Positions 44,972 through 53,500 of a stretch of 64,000 nt of DNA are shown here, in pieces (positions within the stretch are counted from its first letter, which is position 1; each line of letters opens with the position of its first letter). The notes under the pieces are model-generated. The model saw nothing but the letters and a program-made list of their open reading frames with translations, searched no databases and was not told the origin of the DNA. A program made the translations under genes and the position numbers. This DNA comes from Candidatus Gastranaerophilales bacterium (GTDB lineage: Bacteria; Cyanobacteriota; Vampirovibrionia; Gastranaerophilales; Gastranaerophilaceae): contig CALUYN010000001.1 of assembly GCA_944325025.1 (NCBI GenBank), positions 1-64,000 of the forward strand, in the 5' to 3' direction.

Positions 44972-46696
44972 ATGAGAGAGTTTGAACTTAATCTTTCTAT
45001 GGAAGAACTTCAAAAACGAACCGACAAAGATTATTTGACAACAAAAAAAATGCTTAAATGCGATGCACCTGAATATTTAGAACTTACGCAGGGCGACAAA
45101 GAAACGCTAAAACATCTTGTCAAAGCCGCATATATTCTGGAAAAAATAAATATGCAGATTGACTGTCACCACAATCTTGAATTCAAAGCGTTCCTTGAAA
45201 AAGAAATTGAACAAGGAAACGAGCAGGCAAAACTGACAAAAATTTTGTTTGATGCGCAAAAAGGCATGAATGCAATTGATACAATGTCAAACAAAATTAA
45301 TCTTGCAAAAGGCATAAAAGAACTTCCGGGTAAAGGTGTATATCCGGAGGATCTTTCAAAAGAAGAATTTCACAGTATCCTGACCAAAATGATTAATGAA
45401 GGTAAAATTGAAGAAGTCAAAAAAATTCTCACTCAACGCTCTGTTGTTGAAAGAAACGGCGATGAACTCGTCGGAATTGATTACATTGACAAGTTCAAAG
45501 ATGATTTTTCTAAAATGGCTGATGAAATCGACAAAGCCGCAGAAACATCAACGAATGCTGATTTTACTGAATATTTAAAACTTCAAGCAAAAGCATTAAG
45601 AACTGCAGATCCGATGCTTGATGCCTACGCAGATAAAAAATGGGCAACACTTCAGGATACACCGCTTGAATTTACAATAACAAGAGAAAATTACGAAGAT
45701 GAAATGACAGGCACCATAGTTGAAAATAAAGAACTTTCAGAACTGCTTGAAAAACACGGGATTAAACCGATACCAAAAGATTTCTTAGGCGGACGCGCAG
45801 GGATTGTTAATAAAAAAGGGACGGAAGCCCTTATGGCAATAAAAAAGTACCTTCCAATTCTTGCAAAAAATATGCCGTATGCCGATGAATACGAACAAAA
45901 TATTAATCCGAACAGCGATGCAAAACAAACAATGGTTGATGTTGATTTGGTCGCTGTAACAGGAGATGTCGGGGCATACAGAGGGGGAATTACACTTGCA
46001 GAAAATCTCCCGAATGACGACAAACTTTCGCTTACAATCGGCGGCGGCAGAAGAAACGTTTATCACAGACAAATAAGATTTATCAGCGACATAAAAAAAC
46101 TTCAGGAAAGATTAGACGCAATTTTGGATAAAGAACAGCACAAATACTATCTTGATGAAGCAGATCACTGGTTTACAATCGGACACGAAAATGCTCATTC
46201 TTTAGGGCCTAAAAAAGCCTGCGAAACTCTTGGCAAATACCGCAATATCATTGAAGAAAATAAAGCAGATATGGGCTCTTTAGCTTTTGTAGACTTATTA
46301 ACAGAACTTGGAATGTACACAGAAGAACAGCGCAAACAAATTATAGTAACCACAATTGCTGATAATTTCTTAAAATCCAAACCAACACTGAGTCAGGCGC
46401 ACAGAGTCCGCACCGTTATGCAGAACAAATATTTTGCACAACGCGGAGCCTACGACATTATTGACGGGAAAATCCATGTTAATATAGACAAAGTAGTTCC
46501 AATTGCTAAAGAAATGCTCTCAGAAATTGTTAGAATTCAAATCGAAGGAGATTTTGACAAAGCAGAAAAATATGTTCTTGATAACTTTGTCTGGACAGAT
46601 AATATGGAACTGATTGCTCAAAAACTGCAAAAAGTCAGCAAAACATTAAACGGACGAACGGAATCGGAATTAGCAGAAAAACTTCTTAAAGAATAA
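44972..46696 (+). CDS. M49-like zinc metallopeptidase
   Basis: 574 residues. The core is HWFTIGHENAHSLGPKK (HExxH at about residues 404-408), with EENKADMGS about 25 residues later. This matches the zinc layout of dipeptidyl-peptidase III and related M49 proteins (HExxxH plus EECRAE), here with the shorter HExxH. The N-terminal 300 residues are helical with no signal peptide. It is a cytoplasmic peptidase if active; its substrate is unknown. Monocistronic with its own promoter and terminator. DPP III-like dehydrating hydrolases of plants and fungi are a possible alternative family name. Confidence 0.7.
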   Translation: MREFELNLSMEELQKRTDKDYLTTKKMLKCDAPEYLELTQGDKETLKHLVKAAYILEKINMQIDCHHNLEFKAFLEKEIEQGNEQAKLTKILFDAQKGMNAIDTMSNKINLAKGIKELPGKGVYPEDLSKEEFHSILTKMINEGKIEEVKKILTQRSVVERNGDELVGIDYIDKFKDDFSKMADEIDKAAETSTNADFTEYLKLQAKALRTADPMLDAYADKKWATLQDTPLEFTITRENYEDEMTGTIVENKELSELLEKHGIKPIPKDFLGGRAGIVNKKGTEALMAIKKYLPILAKNMPYADEYEQNINPNSDAKQTMVDVDLVAVTGDVGAYRGGITLAENLPNDDKLSLTIGGGRRNVYHRQIRFISDIKKLQERLDAILDKEQHKYYLDEADHWFTIGHENAHSLGPKKACETLGKYRNIIEENKADMGSLAFVDLLTELGMYTEEQRKQIIVTTIADNFLKSKPTLSQAHRVRTVMQNKYFAQRGAYDIIDGKIHVNIDKVVPIAKEMLSEIVRIQIEGDFDKAEKYVLDNFVWTDNMELIAQKLQKVSKTLNGRTESELAEKLLKE

Positions 46697-46701
46697 TAAA
46701 C

Positions 46702-46734
46702 AAGGCGGGTTTTAAGATCCGCCTTTAATTTTTT
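46702..46734 (+). terminator. Rho-independent terminator
   Basis: AAGGCGG ... CCGCCTT stem with ten-base loop, then TAATTTTTT. Closes the M49-like gene. Confidence 0.85.
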
Positions 46735-46809
46735 GTAACAATAAGCAATTTTTTTTATGAAAAAACGTTTATATATACAAGGGGATATTTATAAATTAAA
46801 GGGGAAGTT

Positions 46810-47325
46810 ATGCCTATAAACAAGACAGAAAGCTGTTCAGTTTCGACTTATCAAAATTTTGACGGTTCTAATTACACAGTTGCAGGGGTAGAAGAAAAAT
46901 TTTCTACCAATCGCGGCTATGCTGCAGGATTTTTAGGTTTTGGCACTGATTTTAACAAAAAAGCCGGAGTTGTTTTTGATATAAAATCAGGTTTGAACTA
47001 TGATAATCAAGGTATTTTTAATCAAAATCTGCGGGTAAGGACTAAAATGGGCAAAGGAGAATCTATTCAGGTAAGATTTTCGCCATTATCAGTAGATGTT
47101 CCTGTTGGAGAAAAGACTAATCTCTATTTAAATCCGCATTATTCAGGACAAATTGATTTCAAAACAAACAGATGGACAAACAGCGCAGGAGCATTTGCCG
47201 GAGTAACTCAAAAGTTCAACAATACATCTGTTTCACTTGAAATTCAGCGATATAATTTGCAGGATATAAAAGATAATTCTCCTGCAAACTGGGGAATAAA
47301 TGCTATTATTACATATAAATTTTAA
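46810..47325 (+). CDS. Beta-rich protein with outer-membrane-like C-terminus
   Basis: 171 residues. Alternating polar/aromatic strands throughout (GVVFDIKSGLNYDNQGIF, NLYLNPHYSGQIDFKTNRW, VSLEIQRYNLQDI), ending WGINAIITYKF with the terminal aromatic residue typical of outer-membrane barrels. No signal peptide can be seen at the start (MPINKTESCSVSTYQ), which conflicts with export by Sec/BAM. It may be an 8-strand-like domain used intracellularly or the start may lie elsewhere; no better start was found. AAAGGGGAAG precedes the ATG. Family unknown. Confidence 0.6.
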   Translation: MPINKTESCSVSTYQNFDGSNYTVAGVEEKFSTNRGYAAGFLGFGTDFNKKAGVVFDIKSGLNYDNQGIFNQNLRVRTKMGKGESIQVRFSPLSVDVPVGEKTNLYLNPHYSGQIDFKTNRWTNSAGAFAGVTQKFNNTSVSLEIQRYNLQDIKDNSPANWGINAIITYKF

Positions 47326-47334
47326 TTATAAGCA

Positions 47335-48800
47335 TTACTTGCAGCTTTTCTTTGCGTCCCAGTCCAAGCCGGAACAATGAAGGTAATCCATGTTTTTATT
47401 AAATAATACCCAGGCGGTAGCATTTTGATAATGATACTCTCCACCGCTAGAAAATTTTTGACACCAGATACCCTCCTGCGGCATTCCGGCAGGTATGACA
47501 CCATCCTGAACTAAATAAAATAAGAAAATATCTTTACTGACGGTATTGGGCCCTTTATTTCCATTTACATCAATATAAAAAGCGTAGCAGCCATAGCCGT
47601 ATGTACCTCCACCATGCCCAGTATAAGCACCAGGCTCATAAGTAAAATTACTTTTTAAAGTACAATTTCCACTGTCGGGTTCTTTAAATAATATCTTCAT
47701 ACCGTTTGATAAAACATATGTTTTTAATCTTGATACTACATCATAATTATCAGTTTCCAAAGCTCCTGTATTATCATTAAACCTCCTTATTGTATCCGGA
47801 TTACAATCATTTCTCCACATAGAATTAGCTTGACAAATTTTAACTACCTGTAAATATTTCTGGAGTTTATCCTGATATAGCTTAGCTCTTTCTTCTTCAG
47901 TATTGCCCAAGTCTTTTATTGTAATCCCTTCATCATCCAGCATGCGGGATGTTGCATCAAAAACAATATTATATGCTGTTTGCAGTTGATGTATTAAAAC
48001 TTTTTCACGATATTTTGCAACCAATGGCTGCAGGGTCATTGCAGCGACAACCCCGATTATACCGAGGGTAATGAGAACCTCAGACAAGGTGAATGCAGCT
48101 CGTTTTTTAAGTGAAGAGTGAAGAGTGAAGGGTGAAGAGAGTTTATTTTTAAGGCGATAAGGCGATAAGACGTTAGGACGATAAGTGCGTTTCAGAGAAT
48201 AAATGTCATCCTGAACTTGTTTCAGGATCTTATAAATATAAGATTGACGTGTATTATTACGAGGAGAATGCAAAGCATTAGACGTAGTAATCTCATCATT
48301 ATTGCAGCTATATTGCGATTGCGACGCTCCATTCTGTCGCTCGCAATGACATGCTGCTCCCTCTCCTATGGGAGAGGGCAGGGGTGAGGGCTGATTTGTT
48401 TTTGATATATCTTGCGATTGCGGATCAGCTTCACTGTCCGCAATGACAAATCTCGTAGCACCCTCGCAATGCCATGATGCACCCTCCCTGATTAGGGATG
48501 GTTGGGGTGGGTATTGATTGTTACCCATCATCTTATACTTCCCTAATAAGGGAATGAAAGGGTTAGTTACTGTTAATAGCCTAGCTTCATACCTTCCTAA
48601 CTTCCTATCTTCTAATAAGACCCTCTCCCTTAATCCCTCTCCCAAGAGAGGGAAAAATTTTACGATACTAGCTTCACATCTATGCCTCTTGGCGTCTTTG
48701 CATCTAGCTGCTTCTTTGCCTCCGGCGGAGCCTACAGTGCCCCCCCCCCGAAGTCCCACAACTGGCTCTGTATCATTATTTTAGGCATATTCTCTCTCAT
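47335..48800 (-). CDS. Prepilin-like protein with ~236-residue repeat-derived leader, out of frame at G10
   Basis: ATG 48800 (GGAG nine bases upstream) reads MRENMPKIMIQSQLWDFGGGAL-stop. The ten-G run is 48740-48749. With 11 G the frame is open for 488 residues: GGGGTVGSAGGKEAARCKDAKRHRC..., LGEGL, CHCERQNGASQSQ, NEITTSNALHSPRN, YKILKQVQDDIYS, then KKRAAFTLSEVLITLGIIG (prepilin cut before Phe, about 237). The body has CYAFYIDVNGNKGPNTVSKDIF and paired Cys. A GTG just before the run (48759) could give unregulated low expression from 474 codons. Promoter and leader resemble the 44 kb locus, so they are paralogues. Confidence 0.72.
48096..48739. repeat. Repeat cassette of the 48 kb prepilin leader
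   Basis: 644 bases of modules, open in the prepilin frame. The first ~210 bases from the prepilin side (AGTGAAGAGTGAAG, GGCGATAAGACG, CATCCTGAACTTGTTTCAGG palindrome, GAGGAGAATGCAAAGCATT) are almost identical to 59838-60055. Further GCGATTGCGAC, CCTCTCCTATGGGAGAGGG and GCATCTATGCCTCTTGGC modules follow, then CTCCGGCGGAGCCTACAGTG before the C10 (plus-strand view). Confidence 0.85.
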
Positions 48801-48833
48801 AATATTTACTCCAGATTGATATTTAATATTCTT

Positions 48834-48862
48834 ATTTTAACAATATTTTAAATATTTTTCAA
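48834..48862 (-). promoter_or_regulatory. Sigma-70 promoter of the 48 kb prepilin gene
   Basis: TTGAAA - 17 bases - TAAAAT with TGT before the -10. The -35 touches the folE2 stop region. Confidence 0.65.
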
Positions 48863-49641
48863 GCTTTGATTTCATGCTGAAAAGCCCAGGCAGAGTGGTT
48901 ATGGATACTTTCAAAAGCTTCGCATTCAACATCAAATTCTCTGATTATATTATGATTACGCAGCTTAACAACCACATCACGCAATACATCTTCCACAAAT
49001 TTCGGGTTTTCCCAGGCCTTTTCCGTTACAAATTTTTCATCTTCTCTTTTTAATAGAGGATAAACCGGACAAGAAGCACATGTTTCAATAAGCTCTATCA
49101 AATCCTCAAGCCAAACCTGTTCACTCTCGTCGTAAGAAACCTTAACTTTTATAAACGCTCTTTGATTGTGCGCCCCGTTATCAGAAATTTCCTTTGAACA
49201 AGGACAAAGTGTTGTCACAGGAACAACAACACCGAGAATAAATTTGTAATTGCCATTTTCAATTCTTCCTTCAAAAGAACAATCGTAGCTCATTGGCGCT
49301 GACATACAGGTAACAGGAGATTTTTTATCAATAAAATACGTAAACTTAAATTCCAACTCCCCGCTTTGCGCTTCCAAATTCGCTATAATTTTTTCAAGAC
49401 AGCCTTTTATGTCGACTCCGAGAAGATTTTTATTCTTCCACTCTGCCAACACTTCAACAAATCTGGACATATGGGTGCCTTTATAATCCTTTGGCAAGGA
49501 AACATTCACACGCGCTCTTGCACAAACCACCTGATTTGAATTATTCTTCCGCTGAATAATCAACGGAAGCTCAAGATGCTTGATTCCGACTTTCTGGATG
49601 TCGACATTTCTATTATCTTTTAAATTCTGTACGTCTTTCAT
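48859..49641 (-). CDS. folE2: GTP cyclohydrolase FolE2 (type IB)
   Basis: 260 residues, full length. Signature regions LPLIIQRKNNSNQVVCARARVNVSLPKDYKGTHMSRFVEVL (in parts), the catalytic Cys and metal Glu/His in TTLCPCSKEISDNGAHNQRAFIKV, and SCPVYPLLKREDEKFVTE. It converts GTP to dihydroneopterin triphosphate for folate. FolE2 enzymes use varied metals and are often favoured under zinc limitation; no zur box was recognised. No clear Shine-Dalgarno at ATG 49641. Confidence 0.93.
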   Translation of the reverse strand: MKDVQNLKDNRNVDIQKVGIKHLELPLIIQRKNNSNQVVCARARVNVSLPKDYKGTHMSRFVEVLAEWKNKNLLGVDIKGCLEKIIANLEAQSGELEFKFTYFIDKKSPVTCMSAPMSYDCSFEGRIENGNYKFILGVVVPVTTLCPCSKEISDNGAHNQRAFIKVKVSYDESEQVWLEDLIELIETCASCPVYPLLKREDEKFVTEKAWENPKFVEDVLRDVVVKLRNHNIIREFDVECEAFESIHNHSAWAFQHEIKA

Positions 49642-49738
49642 TGTAATATTTCTTAATATATAAGCACTAAAATAGCAACTTTTTTACACTTCTGTACTTT
49701 ATATAAATATAAAGCTCTCTCTTCTTATTTAAACGGAT

Positions 49739-49768
49739 AGGCCTTGAATATCAAGGTCTTTTTTTTTG
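49739..49768 (+). terminator. Hairpin with T9 tail facing plus
   Basis: GGCCTTGA-ATA-TCAAGGTC stem followed by nine T. It points along the plus strand although both neighbours are minus-strand genes, so it may end an unseen plus-strand transcript or a read-through. The 127-base gap holds nothing else. Confidence 0.5.
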
Positions 49769-50236
49769 CTATTTTTCGGAGGCTTTGTCTAAAAGACCTC
49801 TTATTCTGAGGTATCTGTCAAGTTCTACTCTGAATTTGCCAAGATCCTGGTAAATCATATTAGGCATTAATACTCTGTTGTCATACTTAGGATCCAGAAT
49901 ATAAACTGTCGGGAAACCGCTGATACCAACATCATTTACCAATTTTTCATTATTCTTGTCTTCAACATTTACCATTACAAAATTATACTTATTTTTATAT
50001 AATTTGCTTAAAATTTTATATTTGGGCATGAATTTCATGCAATAACCACACCAGTCAACATAAAAAAGTGCAAGCATTGGTCTTTCAGAAGCTTCAACAG
50101 CTTCCTGATAGGTAATTCCTATATGATAATCAGACGGATGCTTTGGCGCGTTCATCATAGAAACAGCAAATGTAACCGCAGATGTAAGTACTAAAACAAA
50201 AATTATACCCAAACTTATTAACAATTTCTTTTTCAT
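49769..50236 (-). CDS. Membrane-anchored thioredoxin-fold protein
   Basis: 155 residues from ATG 50236 (MKKKLLISLGIIF), six bases after GGAGG. One N-terminal membrane helix (5-27), then a thioredoxin-like domain with the redox pair in FYVDWCGYCMKFMPKYK, VNVEDKNNEKLVNDVG and the cis-Pro region GISGFPTVYIL. The domain should face the periplasm and reduce or oxidise disulphides. CGYC differs from the CGPC of thioredoxin and recalls DsbD/TlpA-like anchors. Prepilin bodies here contain paired Cys, possible clients (inference). Confidence 0.85.
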   Translation of the reverse strand: MKKKLLISLGIIFVLVLTSAVTFAVSMMNAPKHPSDYHIGITYQEAVEASERPMLALFYVDWCGYCMKFMPKYKILSKLYKNKYNFVMVNVEDKNNEKLVNDVGISGFPTVYILDPKYDNRVLMPNMIYQDLGKFRVELDRYLRIRGLLDKASEK

Positions 50237-50316
50237 AATATCCTCCAATGCCTAAATTATACTCGAAAAAATTTATTCATACAAGTTTATATTTTTAATA
50301 ATTCTTAATATAAGAC

Positions 50317-50345
50317 TTGAAATTTTATATACTATAGTATATACT
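50317..50345 (+). promoter_or_regulatory. Sigma-70 promoter with repeated -10 box
   Basis: TTGAAA - 17 bases - TATACT. An 11-base tandem repeat (AGTATATACTA twice) provides a second TATACT at 50351-50356, and TATACTATAGTATA forms a palindrome over the box. Confidence 0.6.
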
Positions 50346-50414
50346 AAGTATATACTAAGTGAAGTTTATTCTCGTTCACCTTGTGTCACCAAAAAAGAAG
50401 GAGTTTAATGAGGT

Positions 50415-51323
50415 ATGAAAAAAAATTTGCCAATTAAAATGAAAACGACATCAAAGCTTTCAAATCCGGCAAAAAATGAAATTTTAGAAGGTGACAGTAT
50501 TTTAAGCGATTACATTAAAGAAATTTCTGATTACAAATCGCTTACACCTGCCGAAGAAAAAGAAATAGCTAAAAAAGCTAAAGAAGGAGATGTCGAAGCA
50601 AAACAAAAGCTTATCAAAGCCAATTTAAAGCTTGTAGTAACAATTGCAAAAAAAGCAATTCACATGTCAAACCTTCCAATGATAGATTTAATTCAGGAAG
50701 GCAACTTAGGACTTATGGCAGCTGCTGAAAAATTTAATTACAAGCTCGGCTACAAATTTGCCACTTATGCAAGTTGGTGGATTAAACAGGCAATGTTTAA
50801 AGCAATTTCCGAGCAATCACACTGTATGAAAATACCTGTTTACATTCAGGAAACCCTCTCCAGATTTTCCAAACTAAAAAGAGAGATGGAACACGAAAAT
50901 AACTGTCAGGTCAAAACAGAAGAAGTTGCAAAAAAAATGAACATAGAACCTGATAAAATTGAAACATTTTTATCAGCCTATTCCAAAACAATCTCTATTG
51001 AAAGCGGACTTGAGAACAGCGACGGCAAAGAAATGAATATTGCAGATATTATTCAGGATGAAAAAGCGTCAGCAACAAAAGAAGTTGAATATGAAAATTT
51101 GAAAACTGATATTTTGAATGTAATTTCAACTCTTAAAGAAAGAGAGCAGGAAGTTGTAAAAATGCGCTACGGACTTGAAGACAATGCAAGAAAAACTCTT
51201 GAAGAAATCGGCAATATTTATGGCGTTACAAAAGAATGCATCCGCCAGACAGAATTGAGAGCATTGAAAAAAATGAGATTCTCCGTGTTAGGTCAGGAAG
51301 TTTTATCAGCTTACGTTGACTAA
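50415..51323 (+). CDS. Sigma-70 family factor (group 1/2, RpoD-like)
   Basis: 302 residues. Region 1.2 DSILSDYIKEISDYKSLTPAEEKEIAKKA, region 2 IKANLKLVVTIAKKAIHMSNLPMIDLIQEGNLGLMAAAEKFNYKLGYKFATYASWWIKQAM (in parts), region 3 and region 4 LKEREQEVVKMRYGLEDNARKTLEEIGNIYGVTKECIRQTELRALKKMR. There is no long N-terminal 1.1 region; short for a primary RpoD, it fits a group 2 factor. ATG 50415 is 11 bases after AAGGAG. A nine-codon ORF (ATG 50408, MRYEKKFAN) overlaps out of frame, closer to the Shine-Dalgarno. Its stop lies one base before an in-frame ATG at 50439, an alternative coupled start. Confidence 0.88.
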   Translation: MKKNLPIKMKTTSKLSNPAKNEILEGDSILSDYIKEISDYKSLTPAEEKEIAKKAKEGDVEAKQKLIKANLKLVVTIAKKAIHMSNLPMIDLIQEGNLGLMAAAEKFNYKLGYKFATYASWWIKQAMFKAISEQSHCMKIPVYIQETLSRFSKLKREMEHENNCQVKTEEVAKKMNIEPDKIETFLSAYSKTISIESGLENSDGKEMNIADIIQDEKASATKEVEYENLKTDILNVISTLKEREQEVVKMRYGLEDNARKTLEEIGNIYGVTKECIRQTELRALKKMRFSVLGQEVLSAYVD

Positions 51324-51365
51324 AGAAGGTATATTTTTGTGTTTATTTGATTGAAAAAAGTTTTT

Positions 51366-51393
51366 AACCGCCGTTTTATAAACGGCGGTTTTC
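51366..51393 (+). terminator. Rho-independent terminator
   Basis: AACCGCCGTTT-TAT-AAACGGCGGTT perfect 11-bp stem then TTTC. Closes the sigma factor gene. Confidence 0.85.
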
Positions 51394-51440
51394 ATATAAA
51401 AAGAGGTTTACTTTCTCAAAAGAAACATTAAAATTAAAGT

Positions 51441-51974
51441 ATGAAAAAATTTCTAATACTTTTTTTTACAATAATAATATCGGCAGGCAATATTGCGTTT
51501 GCAGACGGTGACTTGTGGGATAGCTACGGCGACCAGAATATTTACGGACAAAAGCCGGTCAGTGACCAAGAATTTGAACAGGCGCTTGAAAGCAAAAAAG
51601 GAAAAAAGAAACGCGATAAAAATATTCCAAAAGGAGAAAGCATTCAGCAGAGCAATGAAACAGATTCTATTTTAAATGTTTCTAAGGAACTGCCAATTCT
51701 TTTAATTCCTTTAGATCTGAAACTTCAAGACGGTTCATTAATTCCAACGGGTCACTATCAGGTTGAGGGCGTTAAAGAAAACGGAAAAACTTATCTAAAG
51801 CTTTATCAGGCGCACTATGTAATTGCAAAGCTTCCTGCGACAGAAACAAATGACGATTTTGGGGAAAAGACAATAAATTTCGTTAAATTAATTCCTCATG
51901 GACAGGCACATGTACAAATAGTTTTGGGCAATGTTAATTTTAATGCATACTCAGTAATTGACATCGCGGATTAG
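51441..51974 (+). CDS. Exported protein of unknown function
   Basis: 177 residues. A Sec signal peptide (MKKFLILFFTIIISAGNIAFA, cut after AFA) is followed by a Lys-rich charged linker (GKKKRDKNIPKGES) and a beta-rich C-terminal domain (LLIPLDLKLQDGSLIPTGHYQVEGV, TYLKLYQAHYVIAKLPA, VQIVLGNVNFNAYSVIDIAD). Periplasmic or outer-envelope by signal peptide. No family recognised. It sits just after the sigma factor terminator and 35 bases before deoB, possibly in one transcript with deoB. Confidence 0.65.
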   Translation: MKKFLILFFTIIISAGNIAFADGDLWDSYGDQNIYGQKPVSDQEFEQALESKKGKKKRDKNIPKGESIQQSNETDSILNVSKELPILLIPLDLKLQDGSLIPTGHYQVEGVKENGKTYLKLYQAHYVIAKLPATETNDDFGEKTINFVKLIPHGQAHVQIVLGNVNFNAYSVIDIAD

Positions 51975-52008
51975 TGTTGATAAAATAAGTGCACAAACAG
52001 GGGGAAAT

Positions 52009-53187
52009 ATGAAAAGAGCAATTGTAATGGTTATTGATTCAATGGGTATCGGCGCAATGTCTGATTGCCAAGAGTTCAATGATATACCAGAATGTAATAC
52101 TTTAAAACATGTATGCGAATTTAATAACGGGCTAAATGTCCCTAATATGCAAAAAATCGGGTTAGGTAACATTCAGGATTTTAAAGGTATAGAAAAAGAG
52201 CCTGCTCCTATCGGACAATACGGGACAATGCTTGAAAAATCAAAAGGCAAAGATACAACAACCGGCCACTGGGAAATGGCAGGACTTATTTCTCCAAAAC
52301 CTTTTTCAACTTACCCGCATGGTTTTCCGCCGGAACTTATTGATGAATTTGTAAAAGAAACCAACTGCGGCAGCGTGCTTGCAAACCGACCCGCAAGCGG
52401 CACTGCGATTATTGCAGAACTAAATGAGGAACACCACAGAACAAAATACCCTATTGTATATACAAGTGCTGACAGCGTTTTTCAAATCGCAGTTGACACA
52501 GATTTAATTCCGCTGCAAACTTTATACAACTGGTGCGAAATTGCAAGAGAAATTCTTGATAAGGGAGATTGGAATGTGTCTAGAGTAATTGCACGGCCTT
52601 ACAAAATCATAGACGGCAAGCCCACAAGAATTTCGAAAGACAGAAGGGATTATTCAATGGTGCCTTCACATACAATTTTGAATGATATTAAAAATTCGGG
52701 CGGAAAAGTTATAGCTATCGGCAAAATTGAAGATATATTTTCAAAATCAGGAATAACACATGCCATCCATACAGGTTCAAACAGAGAAGGACTTGAATTG
52801 ACTCTGAAAGCTGTCAAAAATGAACTCGATCTTGAAAGCATTGCCTACCCTGATTATAAAGAAGCTAAAACAACAACCGGAAATTTAATTTTTACAAATC
52901 TTGTTGATACAGACATGCTATACGGTCACAGAAATGACCCAAAAGGTTACGGCAAGGCAATAGAAGAAATAGACACATATGTAGATGATATTATTGAAAA
53001 TATGACAAATGAAGATTTGTTAATAATCACAGCGGATCACGGCTGTGACCCTACAGTTGAAGGAACCGATCACACAAGAGAAAAAGTTCCGGTTCTTGTT
53101 TACTCAAAAAATATAAAACCCAAAAACCTTGGAGTTATTAACGGATTTGATTATGTTGCAAAAATTATAAAAGAACATATTTTTTGA
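52009..53187 (+). CDS. deoB: Phosphopentomutase
   Basis: 392 residues from ATG 52009 (MKRAIVMVIDSMGIGAM), with CAGGGGGAA upstream; an earlier in-frame ATG overlaps the previous gene and is rejected. Alkaline-phosphatase superfamily metal residues: Asp in VIDSMGIG, the Thr in SKGKDTTTGHWEMAG, and Asp/His in ITADHGCDPTVEGTDHTREKVPVLVYS. It interconverts ribose-1-phosphate and ribose-5-phosphate in nucleoside salvage. Confidence 0.96.
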   Translation: MKRAIVMVIDSMGIGAMSDCQEFNDIPECNTLKHVCEFNNGLNVPNMQKIGLGNIQDFKGIEKEPAPIGQYGTMLEKSKGKDTTTGHWEMAGLISPKPFSTYPHGFPPELIDEFVKETNCGSVLANRPASGTAIIAELNEEHHRTKYPIVYTSADSVFQIAVDTDLIPLQTLYNWCEIAREILDKGDWNVSRVIARPYKIIDGKPTRISKDRRDYSMVPSHTILNDIKNSGGKVIAIGKIEDIFSKSGITHAIHTGSNREGLELTLKAVKNELDLESIAYPDYKEAKTTTGNLIFTNLVDTDMLYGHRNDPKGYGKAIEEIDTYVDDIIENMTNEDLLIITADHGCDPTVEGTDHTREKVPVLVYSKNIKPKNLGVINGFDYVAKIIKEHIF

Positions 53188-53216
53188 TTGAATTTTTAAA
53201 TTTTTTGTATTAAAAT
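53188..53216 (+). promoter_or_regulatory. Sigma-70 promoter of the ferredoxin gene
   Basis: TTGAAT - 17 bases - TAAAAT directly after the deoB stop. Confidence 0.5.
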
Positions 53217-53266
53217 AAAGGAGTGAAGGAATTCACAATTGTATTAAAAATAAGGAGAATGTAGAA

Positions 53267-53443
53267 ATGACAGTAAAAGTAAATGATTCTTGTATCGGAT
53301 GCGGCGCTTGCGAATCTATTTGTGACGCTGTATTTTCAGTAGATGGTGTTGCTAAAGTTGATGAAGCAGCAGTTGCTGATAACATGGATTGCGTTAAAGA
53401 AGCTGCAGACGCTTGCCCTGTTAGCGCAATTGAAGTTGAATAA
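53267..53443 (+). CDS. Small single-cluster [4Fe-4S] ferredoxin
   Basis: 58 residues, ATG 53267 after TAAGGAG. Cluster Cys set CIGCGACESIC near the N-terminus and a distal CP (DACPVSAIEVE). The spacing (three close Cys, then a distant CysPro) and two extra Cys fit Thermotoga-type monocluster ferredoxins, in which the extra pair forms a disulphide or is lost. Low-potential electron carrier in the cytoplasm. The promoter upstream and a strong palindromic terminator make it a one-gene unit. Its radical SAM and other partners are not adjacent. Confidence 0.92.
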   Translation: MTVKVNDSCIGCGACESICDAVFSVDGVAKVDEAAVADNMDCVKEAADACPVSAIEVE

Positions 53444-53462
53444 TCATTACGTATAAAAAACT

Positions 53463-53500
53463 AAAAAATAACCGGTTAAAAATTTAACCGGTTATTTTTT
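53463..53500. terminator. Bidirectional terminator
   Basis: Perfect 18-bp inverted repeat (AAAAAATAACCGGTTAAA and its complement, two-A loop). The T-run serves both strands, separating the ferredoxin gene from the convergent 53.5 kb gene. Confidence 0.88.
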
